Counted from the stretch's first letter, positions 26,765 through 35,350 are shown. The stretch is 64,000 nt of DNA from Rhodospirillales bacterium (GCA_017304945.1 JAFKLG010000068.1:1-64000); one strand, 5' to 3'. Numbers and translations: made by a program. Notes: generated by a model from the letters alone, not told the origin.

Positions 26765-27919
26765 TCACACCGTCGCGGTGCCGCCCAGGATCACCGTCGC
26801 CTGCGCCGACAGCACGCCGCCATTGCCGTGCACGATCGCGGTTTCCGCCTCCGCCACCTGCCGCGCGCCGCATTCGCCACGCAACTGCCGCACCGCCTCG
26901 ATCAGCAGGAACAGCCCGTACATCCCCGGATGGCAATAGGACAGGCCGCCTCCGTTGGTGTTCACCGCGAGGTCGCCCTGCGGCCCGATCCGACCACCCT
27001 CCACGAAGCGGCCGCCCTCGCCCTTGGGGCAGAACCCCAGATCCTCGAGGAACAGGATGGTGTTGATGGTGAACGCGTCATACAGCGCGAGCACGTCGAT
27101 CTCCGCCGGCGTCACCCCCGCGGCGGCATAGGCCTGCCGGCCCGACTCGATCGCGCCGGTCTTGGTCAAATCCGGCATGGAGGAGATCGAGGCGTGCGTG
27201 ATGGATTGCCCGCAGCCCAGCACCCAGACCGGTTTCCGCCGCAACGACCGCGCGCGCTCCGGCGTCGTCATGACGATCGCGCCGCCGCCGTCGGTCACCA
27301 GGCAGCAATCGCGCACGGTAAATGGGTCGCTGATCTTGCGCGCGGTCAGCACGCCTTCGATGGTCAGCGGCTTCTTCTCCCACGCGGCGGGATTGAGCAG
27401 CGCCCAGGCGCGCGCGGCGACCGCGACCTCGGCCATCTGTTCACGCGTGGTGCCGAATTCGTACATGTGCCGCGACGCCGCCATGGCATAGGCGGAGGCC
27501 GGCAGGAACGGCTTGAACGGCGTCTCGTACGGGTTGTACTCGCGCGCGCTGGCGGCGCGGCGGCCCACCGTGCGCTGCGTGCTGCCATAGGCGATCACCG
27601 CGACCGTGCAGAGCCCGGCCTCCAGCGCCGCCTGCGCATGCGCGACATGAATCTCGAACGACGAACCGCCGACGATCGTGCTGTCGGTATAGGCGTTCGG
27701 CAGGCCGAGATATTCGAGCAGCGACATGGCGCTGGTGCGGCCCTGCGTGGTGGCGCAGAACACGCCGTCCACGTCGCGCAGCGTGAGGCCGGCATCGTCC
27801 AGCGCACGCACGATGCCCTGCGCCATCAGGTCGATCGGGCTCATCAGCGCGGCGACCGCGCCGAGATCGGATTCGGCGGCGCCGACGATCGCCGCCCCGC
27901 CCCTGGTCAGTCCGCTCAT
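26765..27919 (-). CDS. Thiolase-fold protein (lipid-transfer/Ltp2-like), nucleophile Cys absent
   Basis: The protein has 384 residues. SCP2-thiolase-like motifs include AAIVGAAESDLG, DVDGVFCATTQGR and the C-terminal NTNGGGLSYCHPGMYGLF with the conserved His-Pro. Where degradative thiolases place the acyl-accepting Cys, this protein has VGGSSFEIHVAHA, so classical thiolysis is unlikely. A DUF35 gene lies 1 bp upstream on the same strand. Such pairs are known as retro-aldolases in steroid side-chain degradation (Ltp2 with the ChsH2 DUF35 domain). By analogy the pair may cleave a branched 3-hydroxyacyl-CoA; this is an inference. Confidence 0.8.
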   Translation of the reverse strand: MSGLTRGGAAIVGAAESDLGAVAALMSPIDLMAQGIVRALDDAGLTLRDVDGVFCATTQGRTSAMSLLEYLGLPNAYTDSTIVGGSSFEIHVAHAQAALEAGLCTVAVIAYGSTQRTVGRRAASAREYNPYETPFKPFLPASAYAMAASRHMYEFGTTREQMAEVAVAARAWALLNPAAWEKKPLTIEGVLTARKISDPFTVRDCCLVTDGGGAIVMTTPERARSLRRKPVWVLGCGQSITHASISSMPDLTKTGAIESGRQAYAAAGVTPAEIDVLALYDAFTINTILFLEDLGFCPKGEGGRFVEGGRIGPQGDLAVNTNGGGLSYCHPGMYGLFLLIEAVRQLRGECGARQVAEAETAIVHGNGGVLSAQATVILGGTATV

Positions 27920-27920
27920 G

Positions 27921-28304
27921 TCAGGCGCCCTCCGCCAGGGTGAACACGGGATAGGGCGGTTCCTCGCCCTCGGCGGGATGCACCCGGAAGCGCACGCGCT
28001 GGCCGATCGCGACGCTGGTCGGATCGACGTCCTCCACCCGGCTCATCAGCCGGAAACCTTCGTCCATGTCGATCAGCGCCACGTTGAACGGCGCGCCCTG
28101 CGCCGGGTGCACGACCGTGGTGGCATGCACCGTGCCGAGTCCCTTGCTCACTCGCCAGTCGAGATCCGTGGCGCCGGTCTCCGGGCAGACCAGGCGGGGA
28201 TAGAACACGGCGCGGTTGGCGGATGGGCTGAACTGATAGGCGAGCTCGCCGCGCTCGAGATGCGCGATGTAGGTGGCGAGCGGCGATTCGGTCGCGGCCG
28301 GCAT
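27921..28304 (-). CDS. DUF35 / OB-fold acyl-CoA-associated protein
   Basis: The protein has 127 residues. The OB-fold part reads GLGTVHATTVVHPAQGAPFNVALIDMDEGFRLMSRV and GQRVRFRVHP. The N-terminal rubredoxin-like zinc ribbon of DUF35 proteins normally has four Cys. Only one remains here (RLVCPETGA), so zinc binding is probably lost. A strong GGAGGG precedes the ATG at 28304. It is transcribed together with the thiolase-fold gene and probably forms a complex with it. Confidence 0.82.
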   Translation of the reverse strand: MPAATESPLATYIAHLERGELAYQFSPSANRAVFYPRLVCPETGATDLDWRVSKGLGTVHATTVVHPAQGAPFNVALIDMDEGFRLMSRVEDVDPTSVAIGQRVRFRVHPAEGEEPPYPVFTLAEGA

Positions 28305-28544
28305 GGATCGGATCCCTCCAGGTTCGGGGCGACCCTAGCGCGGGATCGGCGGAGGCGCACGTGCCGGGGGCACGAAACAGACGCGTTCGAGCGACCGTGC
28401 GGGATCGGCGCAGGCGCTCATGCGGGCCGTGACTCACGCGACCAAACACCACCGCGCGTCCCGATCACGACCGCGCGGCAGGCGAACCGGCGCCGGCACG
28501 CAGGCGTTTCGCGATCGAGAGAAGTCGAACCAGAGGAGGTCGCC

Positions 28545-29093
28545 ATGCGTAAGTCCCACTGGCTGAGTGGTGCCGTCCTGGCCGTGGCGCTGGGCGGAGC
28601 GGCACAGGCGCAGACCGCGCCGCCGCTGAGCTACGAGCAGCCGCTGTCGCCCGCGGGCATCGTGAGCGTGCAGGAGCGGCTGCGCGCCGCGGGCGTCTAT
28701 GCGGGCCAGGCCGACGGCGTGTGGGGGCCGGACAGCGCCGCGGCGTTGCAACGCTACCAGCAATCGCACCAGTTGCAGGTCACCGGTCAGATGAACCAGG
28801 CGACCGCCGCGACGCTGGGGCTCGACCCGATGTCGCTGCTCAATGCCCCGGCGGCGTCCACCGCGGCGCTGCAGCCGGCCGACCAGCTCCGCCCCGCCTC
28901 GGTGCGGGCGATCCAGTCGCGGCTGGCCGCGCTGGGATTCTATCGCGGCGCGGTGGACGGCGTGTGGGGGCAGTCGACGCAGACCGCGATCCAGTCCTTC
29001 CAGCAGGGGCGCGGATTGCAGCCGAACGGGCAGCTCAACCCCGCCACCGTCACCGCCATGGGGCTGTCGCCGAACGCGCTGGCGTATCGCTGA
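28545..29093 (+). CDS. Exported protein with two peptidoglycan-binding (PG_binding_1) domains
   Basis: The protein has 182 residues with a strong GAGGAGGT Shine-Dalgarno. The signal peptide is MRKSHWLSGAVLAVALGG, cleaved near AQAQ. Two copies of the helical domain follow: VQERLRAAGVYAGQADGVWG (about residues 43-90) and IQSRLAALGFYRGAVDGVWG (about 120-170). Each ends with the T-x-x-A-L-Q/I-x-x-F/Y-Q pattern. No catalytic domain is attached, so it may be a periplasmic wall-binding or adaptor protein. Confidence 0.85.
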   Translation: MRKSHWLSGAVLAVALGGAAQAQTAPPLSYEQPLSPAGIVSVQERLRAAGVYAGQADGVWGPDSAAALQRYQQSHQLQVTGQMNQATAATLGLDPMSLLNAPAASTAALQPADQLRPASVRAIQSRLAALGFYRGAVDGVWGQSTQTAIQSFQQGRGLQPNGQLNPATVTAMGLSPNALAYR

Positions 29094-29108
29094 GGCGCCG
29101 GCGCGCCC

Positions 29109-29172
29109 GCTGCCGACGAGCGCTCGCTGCCGACGACCGGCCGCTGCCGACGGAGTGCTCGCTGCCGACGAG
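29109..29172. repeat. Four-copy tandem repeat, about 17-bp period
   Basis: GCTGCCGACG begins at 29109, 29126, 29143 and 29161 (spacings 17, 17 and 18 bp) with variable intervening bases. It follows the peptidoglycan-binding gene directly. The last copy also forms the left arm of the hairpin listed next. Confidence 0.85.
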
Positions 29173-29192
29173 CGCCAGGCCCGTCGGCAGCG
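29160..29192. terminator. Hairpin between convergent genes
   Basis: CGCTGCCGACG (29160-29170) pairs perfectly with CGTCGGCAGCG (29182-29192) around an 11-nt loop. It lies between the ends of the plus-strand peptidoglycan-binding gene and the minus-strand alcohol dehydrogenase. It may act in both directions, although no T-run is present. Confidence 0.4.
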
Positions 29193-29198
29193 ACGGCG

Positions 29199-30290
29199 TC
29201 AGACGACGCCGAAGTCGATCAGGTTGCGCACCGGCGCACCCGACTTGAGCTGCGCGAACCCGTCGTTGATCTGATCCAGCTTGATCTTGCCGGAGATCAG
29301 CGTGTCGAGCTTCAGCCGTCCCTGGCGCCACAGCTCGAGCAGCCGCGGCATGTCGACGCGGAACCGGTTGCCGCCCATCGAGGTGCCCTGGATCTTGCGG
29401 TCGCGCAGGAAGTCCGCGCCGTGCAGCTCGATCTTGGTGCCGAACGGGATCATGCCGATGATGGTGGCGACGCCGCCCGGCGCCAGCATGCCGAAGCTCT
29501 GTTCGGCCGCGCTCTTGAGGCCGATCGCCTCGAAGCTGTACGGCACGCCGCGCCCCTCGGTCATGTCCTTCACCGCCGCGACCACGTCGACGTTGGAGGC
29601 ATTGAGCGTGTCGGTCGCCCCCATCTCCTTCGCCTTCTCGAGCTTGGACGGATTGGTATCGATTGCAATGATCTTGGACGCGCCGGCGAGCGCCGCGCCG
29701 TTCACCGCGGACAGGCCGATGCCGCCGCAGCCGATCACCGCGACCGTCGAGCCCGGCTCCACCTTCGCCGCGTTGAACACCGCACCCACGCCGGTCATCA
29801 CGCCGCAGCCCACCAGCGCCGCGCGATCCAGCGGAATGCTCTTGTCGATCTTCACGATCGCATGCTCGTGCACCAGCATCTGCTCGGCGAACACGGAAAG
29901 ATTGAAGGCCTGATTGAGGACTTCGCCTTTCCACTTCATGCGCCGTGCCGCGCCCGGCAGCAGCTTCACCTCGGTGTTCTCGCAGAGATTGGTGTGGCCG
30001 GTGATGCATTGCGCGCACTCGCCGCAGAACACCGACAGGCAGGTGATCACGTGGTCGCCGGGCTTCACGTAGGTGACGTCCTCACCCACCGCCTCCACCA
30101 CGGCCGCGCCTTCGTGCCCGAGCACCGCGGGGGTGGGGAATGGATAGAGGCCTTCCATGAAGTGGAGGTCGGAATGGCATAGCCCGGCATAGGCGGTGCG
30201 CAGCAGCACCTCGCGGCGCTTCGGCTTCTCGATCTCGACGTTCTCGATCGTCAGCGGTTGATGGGGGGCGTGAAAGACCGCGGCCTTCAT
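29199..30290 (-). CDS. Zinc-dependent alcohol dehydrogenase (MDR family)
   Basis: The protein has 363 residues. Catalytic-zinc ligands are in AGLCHSDLHF, VLGHEGAAVV and the later ALVGCGVMTGVGAV. The structural-zinc lobe has CGECAQCITGHTNLC. The NAD-binding motif is AVIGCGGIGLSAV, followed by the acidic IAIDTNPSK, which favours NAD(H) over NADP(H). Length and lobes place it with class III-like or NDMA-dependent-type bacterial alcohol dehydrogenases. The substrate is not defined. It is transcribed alone and is convergent with the peptidoglycan-binding gene. Confidence 0.92.
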   Translation of the reverse strand: MKAAVFHAPHQPLTIENVEIEKPKRREVLLRTAYAGLCHSDLHFMEGLYPFPTPAVLGHEGAAVVEAVGEDVTYVKPGDHVITCLSVFCGECAQCITGHTNLCENTEVKLLPGAARRMKWKGEVLNQAFNLSVFAEQMLVHEHAIVKIDKSIPLDRAALVGCGVMTGVGAVFNAAKVEPGSTVAVIGCGGIGLSAVNGAALAGASKIIAIDTNPSKLEKAKEMGATDTLNASNVDVVAAVKDMTEGRGVPYSFEAIGLKSAAEQSFGMLAPGGVATIIGMIPFGTKIELHGADFLRDRKIQGTSMGGNRFRVDMPRLLELWRQGRLKLDTLISGKIKLDQINDGFAQLKSGAPVRNLIDFGVV

Positions 30291-30400
30291 GGCGTTACCT
30301 CCGTCGATTGCCGGGGCAGCCTAGCAGCCCCCTCGGCCGGTCGCCCAGGGGGCGGGACAGGAGGGAGGAACACCGAGAGGCACCGTCCCCACAAACGAAC

Positions 30401-30427
30401 GGCGCCGCCCCCAGGGGGAGCGGCGCC
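30401..30427 (-). terminator. Intrinsic terminator of the glycine-rich protein gene
   Basis: GGCGCCGC (30401-30408) pairs with GCGGCGCC (30420-30427), with further C/G pairing inside the loop. On the minus strand it is followed by GTTCGTTTGT. It lies 28 bp after the stop of the 30455-31111 gene. Confidence 0.6.
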
Positions 30428-30454
30428 GCGTCGAGACCTGAGCCGTCGGCGGGA

Positions 30455-31111
30455 TTACATCTTGCCGGCGCCGCTGCCGCCGGACCCGGTGCCCATGCCC
30501 TGGCTGCCCGTCTGAGCGCCGGCGCCCGACATGCCGGACATCCCGGTCGAGCTGCCCGAAGCGCCGGTGCTGCCATACGCGCCAGTGCCCATGCTGCCGC
30601 CGGACATGCCCGACGACCCGCCACGCGCGGCCTGCAGGCTCTGCGCGTTCAACTGGTCAGCCGAGTTGTCGGCCGCGCTGGCCTGGCTGCCGCGGCTGCC
30701 GCTGCGACGCATGCTGCCGGACGAGGAGTGGGTGCTGCTGCCCGACATGTGGGAGCCGCTGCCCATCTGGCCGCTCATTCCGGTGCCCGGCGTGCCCGCC
30801 GCGCTGCCGCTGGTCGTGCCACCGCTCGCACCCATGCTGCCGGGATTGCCGGCCGCACCCATGGCCCCGCTGCCGGTGCCCAGGCCCGTGCCGCCGCGAC
30901 CACCGGAGGGGGACATCGTGCCGCCGCCGGTCATGCCGCCGCTGCTCATGCCGCTCGGGCTGCCGCTGGCTCCGGTACCGCCGCCGCCGGAGCTTCCGCC
31001 GCCGCCAGCCCCACCGCCGCCGCCGCCACCACCACCGCTTTGGGCGAAGGCCGGGACGGCTGCCATCAGCGCAATCGCACAGACCGAGGCGATCAGACCT
31101 TGCTTCCGCAT
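30455..31111 (-). CDS. Secreted glycine/serine-rich low-complexity protein
   Basis: The protein has 218 residues from the ATG at 31111 (MRKQGLIASVCAIALMAAVP), placed correctly behind GGAAGGAG; an ATG at 31117 would abut the Shine-Dalgarno. The signal peptide is cleaved near AFAQS. The mature protein is dominated by Gly, Ser, Met and Thr, with runs of nine Gly and repeated GMSG, GASGS and SSG units. A short more complex patch (ADNSADQLNAQSLQAARG) interrupts it. No catalytic motif is visible. It could be a flexible periplasmic, surface or matrix protein. I do not recognise a named family. Confidence 0.65.
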   Translation of the reverse strand: MRKQGLIASVCAIALMAAVPAFAQSGGGGGGGGGAGGGGSSGGGGTGASGSPSGMSSGGMTGGGTMSPSGGRGGTGLGTGSGAMGAAGNPGSMGASGGTTSGSAAGTPGTGMSGQMGSGSHMSGSSTHSSSGSMRRSGSRGSQASAADNSADQLNAQSLQAARGGSSGMSGGSMGTGAYGSTGASGSSTGMSGMSGAGAQTGSQGMGTGSGGSGAGKM

Positions 31112-31346
31112 CGTCATCTCCTTCCGTTGCCGAACAGGCCACCGCCGCGCCGTGCGCGCCGCTGGCCCCGTGCACTGCTCAACGTTGGGGCGACGGTCGG
31201 GATGCATGCATCACGACGGGGTGTCTGCGACATGCCATGCGCAAGACGGCCCGCTGCCGGCGCAAATGCGGCCTCCAGCGGGACGGCGCCCGATCTTGCC
31301 GATCCGCCGCACCTGCTTCACACCTGAGCGATCCCAGGGACGAGAG

Positions 31347-32576
31347 ATGCCAGGCATGACGACTGCCGCCGCCGCGACGATCCGCAGCATCATGAGCTCC
31401 GAGGCGTTTCGGCGCGCGGCCGCGACGCTCGCCGCGGAGCACGAGCGCACGGTGCGCGACATCATCACGCTGACCGAGATCGAAGCGCCCTCCTTCCAGG
31501 AAGCGCGCCGCGCCGCGGCGTGGCGCGACATGGCGATCGCGCATGGCCTCTCCGAGGTGGAGATCGACGCGGAGGGCAACGTGACGGCGCTGCGCCGCGG
31601 GCGCGGCAACGGCCGGCTGGTCTGCATCGCCGCGCATCTCGACACCGTGTTTCCCGCCGGGACCGACGTGCGAGTGCGGCGGGAGGGCACGCGGCTGCTC
31701 GCGCCCGGCGTCGGTGACGACACCCGCAGCCTCGCCGTGCTGCTCGCCTGGAACCGCGCGCTCGACGCCGCCGGGATCACCACGCGCGACGACCTGCTGT
31801 TCGTCGCGGATGTCGGGGAAGAAGGGCCGGGCGACCTGCGCGGCATGCGCCATCTGTTCACCGTGGGGCGGTACAAGGACCGGATCGCCGCCTTCATCAC
31901 CGTCGACAGCCCGGACATGGATCACATCGCCGTGGGCGGCGTCGGCTCCAAGCGCTACCGCGCGACGTTCAGCGGCCCGGGCGGGCACAGCTACGGCGCA
32001 TTCGGCCTCGTCAACCCGCTCTACGCCATGGCCGACGCCATCGCGCGGCTCGGACGCATCCAGGTGCCGGTGAAACCCAAGACGACCTACAGCGCGAGCG
32101 TCACCGGCGGCGGCACCTCGATCAACTCGATCCCCAACAGCGTCTGGACGGAGTTCGACCTGCGCTCCGAGGCGCGCAGCGAACTCGAGCGGCTGGAGCA
32201 GCAATTCCTGTCCCTGGTCGATGCCGCGGTGAATGCCGAGAACGCGGCGCGGTCCACGCGCGCCGGCAAGATCGCGGTGACGCTGCAGAAGATCGGCGAC
32301 CGCCCGGCGGGGCAGACCGCCGAGGCGGAGCCGCTGGTGCAGTTCGCCCGCGCCGCGATCGAGGCGCATGGATTCCGCCCCGACTTCGAATGGTCGTCGA
32401 CGGATGCGAACATCCCGATGAGCCTCGGGATTCCGGCGATCAAGATCGGATCGGGCGGAACCGGCGGGCGCGCCCACTCACTCGAGGAATGGATCGACGT
32501 GGAGCCCGACGCCAGCCTGCGCGGCATGACGGCCGGCCTCGCCACCGTCATCGCCGCCGCGGGCGGACTAGCCTGA
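31347..32576 (+). CDS. M20 family metallopeptidase
   Basis: The protein has 409 residues from the ATG at 31347 behind AGGGA; an ATG at 31356 is an alternative. Metal ligands are visible as AAHLDTVF (H-x-D), GVGDDTRSL (bridging Asp), DVGEEGPGDL (the catalytic Glu pair) and a C-terminal GGTGGRAHSLEEW His. The inserted dimerisation domain has SGPGGHSYGAFGL. This matches the M20 peptidase T/di- or tripeptidase branch, cytoplasmic exopeptidases using two zinc ions. No signal peptide is seen. Confidence 0.9.
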   Translation: MPGMTTAAAATIRSIMSSEAFRRAAATLAAEHERTVRDIITLTEIEAPSFQEARRAAAWRDMAIAHGLSEVEIDAEGNVTALRRGRGNGRLVCIAAHLDTVFPAGTDVRVRREGTRLLAPGVGDDTRSLAVLLAWNRALDAAGITTRDDLLFVADVGEEGPGDLRGMRHLFTVGRYKDRIAAFITVDSPDMDHIAVGGVGSKRYRATFSGPGGHSYGAFGLVNPLYAMADAIARLGRIQVPVKPKTTYSASVTGGGTSINSIPNSVWTEFDLRSEARSELERLEQQFLSLVDAAVNAENAARSTRAGKIAVTLQKIGDRPAGQTAEAEPLVQFARAAIEAHGFRPDFEWSSTDANIPMSLGIPAIKIGSGGTGGRAHSLEEWIDVEPDASLRGMTAGLATVIAAAGGLA

Positions 32577-32590
32577 CCATCCCACTCCGT

Positions 32591-32622
32591 GTCATGGCGG
32601 GCGCGGGCCGGCCATCCACGAC
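32591..32622 (+). repeat. REP-like element, diverged copy
   Basis: The sequence matches the right arm of the 6742-6832 pair (GTCATGGC...CCATCCACGAC) with two mismatches inside the stem. It lies 15 bp after the M20 peptidase stop, as expected for a dispersed intergenic palindrome. Confidence 0.7.
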
Positions 32623-32742
32623 GTCCGGTCCACCCCCGGCCACCTGGTTCTCCCCGCACGACCGCGTGCCGCCCGCTCGACGCACCGGAACGTCAACAGG
32701 CCTGTGCTGGCTGGCATGCCGGGGAAGGGCCATATTTCGTGC

Positions 32743-32940
32743 ATGATTGCACACAGATACGACGTCGGTGACCGCGTGCGGTTGATGCGCGGCCCGTTCG
32801 ATGGCGACGTTCCCGATGGTGTCTACACGATCTCCCGCAAGCTGCCGGTCGAGGGCGCGACCTGCCGCTATCGGCTCCGGCACGACAGCGACGGGCATGA
32901 GCGGGTGGTGCGGGAGGAGCAGATCGCCTCCCAGGCCTGA
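32743..32940 (+). CDS. Small conserved hypothetical protein
   Basis: The protein has 65 residues from the ATG at 32743 (MIAHRYDVGDRVRLMRGPFD), ending HERVVREEQIASQA. A compact beta-rich SH3-like pattern is suggested by GDRVRL, GVYTISRKLP and CRYRLRHDSDG. I recall similar short proteins from other alphaproteobacteria but cannot give a function. In-frame alternatives at 32716 (ATG) and 32704 (GTG) would add a poorly conserved leader. Confidence 0.55.
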   Translation: MIAHRYDVGDRVRLMRGPFDGDVPDGVYTISRKLPVEGATCRYRLRHDSDGHERVVREEQIASQA

Positions 32941-33080
32941 TTGCGGCCACGCGCCAACCAAGATCGCGCGTGGGTCGGCGGCTGGCCATGTGCGCAAACG
33001 AGAACGCGCCGTCCGCTCGCGAAAATGCAACGATCTGGCGATGCGGTGATTTGAGCCGCCGCGTGCGGCTCCGGCGATCG

Positions 33081-33097
33081 GGCCGGCCTTCCCGGCC
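33081..33097 (-). terminator. Hairpin at the end of hldE
   Basis: GGCCGG (33081-33086) pairs with CCGGCC (33092-33097) around a 5-nt loop, 3 bp beyond the hldE stop. It lacks a T-tract. Confidence 0.3.
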
Positions 33098-33099
33098 GG

Positions 33100-34590
33100 C
33101 TACTCGCGGATGCGGGCGAGCGTCGCCGCGGTGGAATGACCCGGCAGCACGCCCGCGAGCAGCACCTTGCCGCCCCAGCTTTGCACCTGCTCCGCGCCGA
33201 CCACCTGATCCAGCGTGTAGTTCGCGCCCTTGATCAGCGCGTCGGGGCGCAGCGCCTCGATCAGCGCCTCGGGCGTGTCCTCGTCGAAGATGCACACGAG
33301 GTCCACGCTCGCCAGGCTGGCGAGGATCGCCGCACGCGCGGCCTCGGGCTGGATCGGGCAGGGCGGACCCTTGATGCGCGAGGCGGAGGCGTCGCCGTTG
33401 AGGCCGACCACCAGCCGGTCGCAGCGTTCCCGCGCTTCCTCCAGCATGTGCACGTGGCCGGGGTGCAGCAGGTCGAAGCAGCCATTGGTGAAGCCGACGC
33501 GCCAGCCCTTGTGGCGCCAGCGCTCCACCTGCTCCACCGCCTCGTCGCGGCCGACGATCTTGCGCAGGGCGCTGCGCTGCGGGGACAGCGCGGCCAGCAG
33601 GTCGTCCTGCCGCGCGACCGCGGTGCCGACCTTGCCGACGACGATGCCCGCGGCGAGGTTCGCCAGCCGCACCGCCGTGGGCAGCTCGATCTGCGCCGCG
33701 AGCGCGGCGGCGAGGGTTGCGAGTGCGGTGTCGCCGCAGCCGGACGTGTCGTAGACGTCGGCGGCCTCGGCCGGGAAATGCTGGGTTCCCCCGGCTTCCA
33801 CCAGCGTCATGCCGTCATTGCCGCGGGTCACCACCACGGCGCCGAAGCCGTGGCGTCGGCGCAGCTCCTCGCCGGCGGCGACGATCGCCGCCTCACTGTC
33901 CACCGGCATGCCGGTGGCGGCCGCGAGTTCCTGCCGGTTGGGCATGACGATATCGGCCCCCGCGTAGCGGGCGAAATCGCTGCCACGGGGATCCACCACC
34001 AGCTTGCGGCCGGTGCGCTTGGCGGCTTCCACGAAGCGCGACGCGAGATCGGCGCCCAGCACGCCCTTGCCATAGTCGGACAGCACGGTGACCGAGGTCG
34101 CGGCCATCGCGTCCCCGGCGATGCGGGCCAGCCGGTCGGCGAGTTTCGGATGGATCGGGTCGGTGTCTTCCCGGTCGGTGCGCAGCAATTGCTGGCCGGC
34201 GGCGATCAGCCGCGTCTTCACCGTGGTGGTGCGGCCGCCCTGCACCAGTAGCCAGGGCTCCACGTTCGGCTGGCCGCCGATCAGGCCGGTGAGGTCGGAG
34301 CCTTCCTGGTCGTCGCCCACCACTGCGATGAAGGCGGTGGCGGCCCCCAGCGCGGTGAGGTTGCGCACCACGTTGCCGGCGCCGCCCGGCAGCGCGACTT
34401 CCCGCTCGATCGTCAGGATGGGCACCGGCGCTTCCTGGCTGATCCGCGAAACCGATCCGTACGTATAGCGATCGAGCATGACGTCGCCGACCACCAGAAC
34501 GCTGGCGTGGGACAGCCGACGCACGGCCTCGGCCAGATCCGGATGCGGCTGGTCGGGCTGCTGCGACGGTCCGAGCGAAATCTGGTTCAT
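33100..34590 (-). CDS. hldE: Bifunctional heptose-7-phosphate kinase / heptose-1-phosphate adenylyltransferase
   Basis: The protein has 496 residues from the ATG at 34590. The N-terminal ribokinase-like domain (about 1-330) carries VVGDVMLDRYTYGSVSRISQEAP, LPGGAGNVVRNL and DTSGCGDTALA. In the last, a Cys replaces the usual Ala of the G-A-G-D anion hole, and the catalytic Asp is kept. The C-terminal nucleotidyltransferase domain (about 355-496) has GFTNGCFDLLHPGHVHML with its H-x-G-H motif. HldE phosphorylates D-glycero-D-manno-heptose-7-P and later adenylylates the 1-phosphate for LPS core heptose. It lies 43 bp downstream of a PPP-type phosphatase gene. Confidence 0.94.
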   Translation of the reverse strand: MNQISLGPSQQPDQPHPDLAEAVRRLSHASVLVVGDVMLDRYTYGSVSRISQEAPVPILTIEREVALPGGAGNVVRNLTALGAATAFIAVVGDDQEGSDLTGLIGGQPNVEPWLLVQGGRTTTVKTRLIAAGQQLLRTDREDTDPIHPKLADRLARIAGDAMAATSVTVLSDYGKGVLGADLASRFVEAAKRTGRKLVVDPRGSDFARYAGADIVMPNRQELAAATGMPVDSEAAIVAAGEELRRRHGFGAVVVTRGNDGMTLVEAGGTQHFPAEAADVYDTSGCGDTALATLAAALAAQIELPTAVRLANLAAGIVVGKVGTAVARQDDLLAALSPQRSALRKIVGRDEAVEQVERWRHKGWRVGFTNGCFDLLHPGHVHMLEEARERCDRLVVGLNGDASASRIKGPPCPIQPEAARAAILASLASVDLVCIFDEDTPEALIEALRPDALIKGANYTLDQVVGAEQVQSWGGKVLLAGVLPGHSTAATLARIRE

Positions 34591-34633
34591 TGCCCCTGCC
34601 GTAACGTGCCGGCAATAGACTTGCAAGCATGGA

Positions 34634-35350
34634 TCATGTGCTGAGAAAGCCGAGCTGGTCGGTTTCGAGGACGAGGCAGGTCAGGACGCCGCCCATGACG
34701 GCGCCGGTATCGATACCGATGCGATTGGGGCGTACCGTCGGCTCCTGTCGCGGTGTATGGCCGTGTACAACCACCATCCCGTGATCCTGTTTCGAGGAGA
34801 GGAACGGCTCCCGGATCCACAGCATGTCGTGCCGGGTTTGCTGCTCCAGCGGCACGCCCGGGCGAATGCCCGCATGCACGAACAGATAGGGGCCGATCTG
34901 CACATGGGTCGCGAGGTCGCGCACGAACAGCAGATGCGCGCGGGGGATGCGGCTGGCCCAGTCCCGCTGCGGCAGGGAGCGCTGGATGCCCCAGCTCATC
35001 AGCGAGTCCGCTCCGCCGTTGGAGAGCCAGACCTCCGCGGCCTCCGCCTCTCCCGAGGCGAGCGCGCTCAGCATCAGGTGTTCGTGGTTGCCCATCAGGT
35101 TGACCACGCGGCTGGCCGGCACCGGCGGGCCGGCGATCAGCCACTCGATCACCTGCGCGCTTTCCGGCCCGCGATCGACGTAGTCGCCCAGATGGATCAG
35201 CGTCGCCTCGGCGACCGGCCGCGCGGCCAGGTCCTCGGCGATCAGTTCGTGCAGCGCGACCAGCCGCTCGAGGCAGCCATGCACGTCGCCGACCGCGTAG
35301 ACACGCTGGCCAGGCGGCAGGGTCGCGGGGGCGGAAACGAGATCGACCAT
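34634..35350 (-). CDS. PPP-family metallophosphatase (serine/threonine phosphatase-like)
   Basis: The protein has 238 residues from the ATG at 35350 (MVDLVSAPATLPPGQ). The three PPP signature blocks are intact: GDVHGCLER, GDYVDRGPES and MGNHEHLM. C-terminal His ligands follow in FVHAGIRPG and VHGHTP. The family hydrolyses phosphoproteins, diadenosine tetraphosphate or small phosphate esters using two metal ions. Placement between a WecA-type gene and hldE suggests a cell-envelope role. A heptose-bisphosphate phosphatase function would be new and is speculative. Confidence 0.88.
   Translation of the reverse strand: MVDLVSAPATLPPGQRVYAVGDVHGCLERLVALHELIAEDLAARPVAEATLIHLGDYVDRGPESAQVIEWLIAGPPVPASRVVNLMGNHEHLMLSALASGEAEAAEVWLSNGGADSLMSWGIQRSLPQRDWASRIPRAHLLFVRDLATHVQIGPYLFVHAGIRPGVPLEQQTRHDMLWIREPFLSSKQDHGMVVVHGHTPRQEPTVRPNRIGIDTGAVMGGVLTCLVLETDQLGFLST

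Noticed and set aside
29109-29172. Short regularly spaced repeats considered as a CRISPR array.
   Set aside because: Repeat units are only about 10-12 bp with 5-7-bp spacers, and no cas gene is present. It is a simple tandem repeat.
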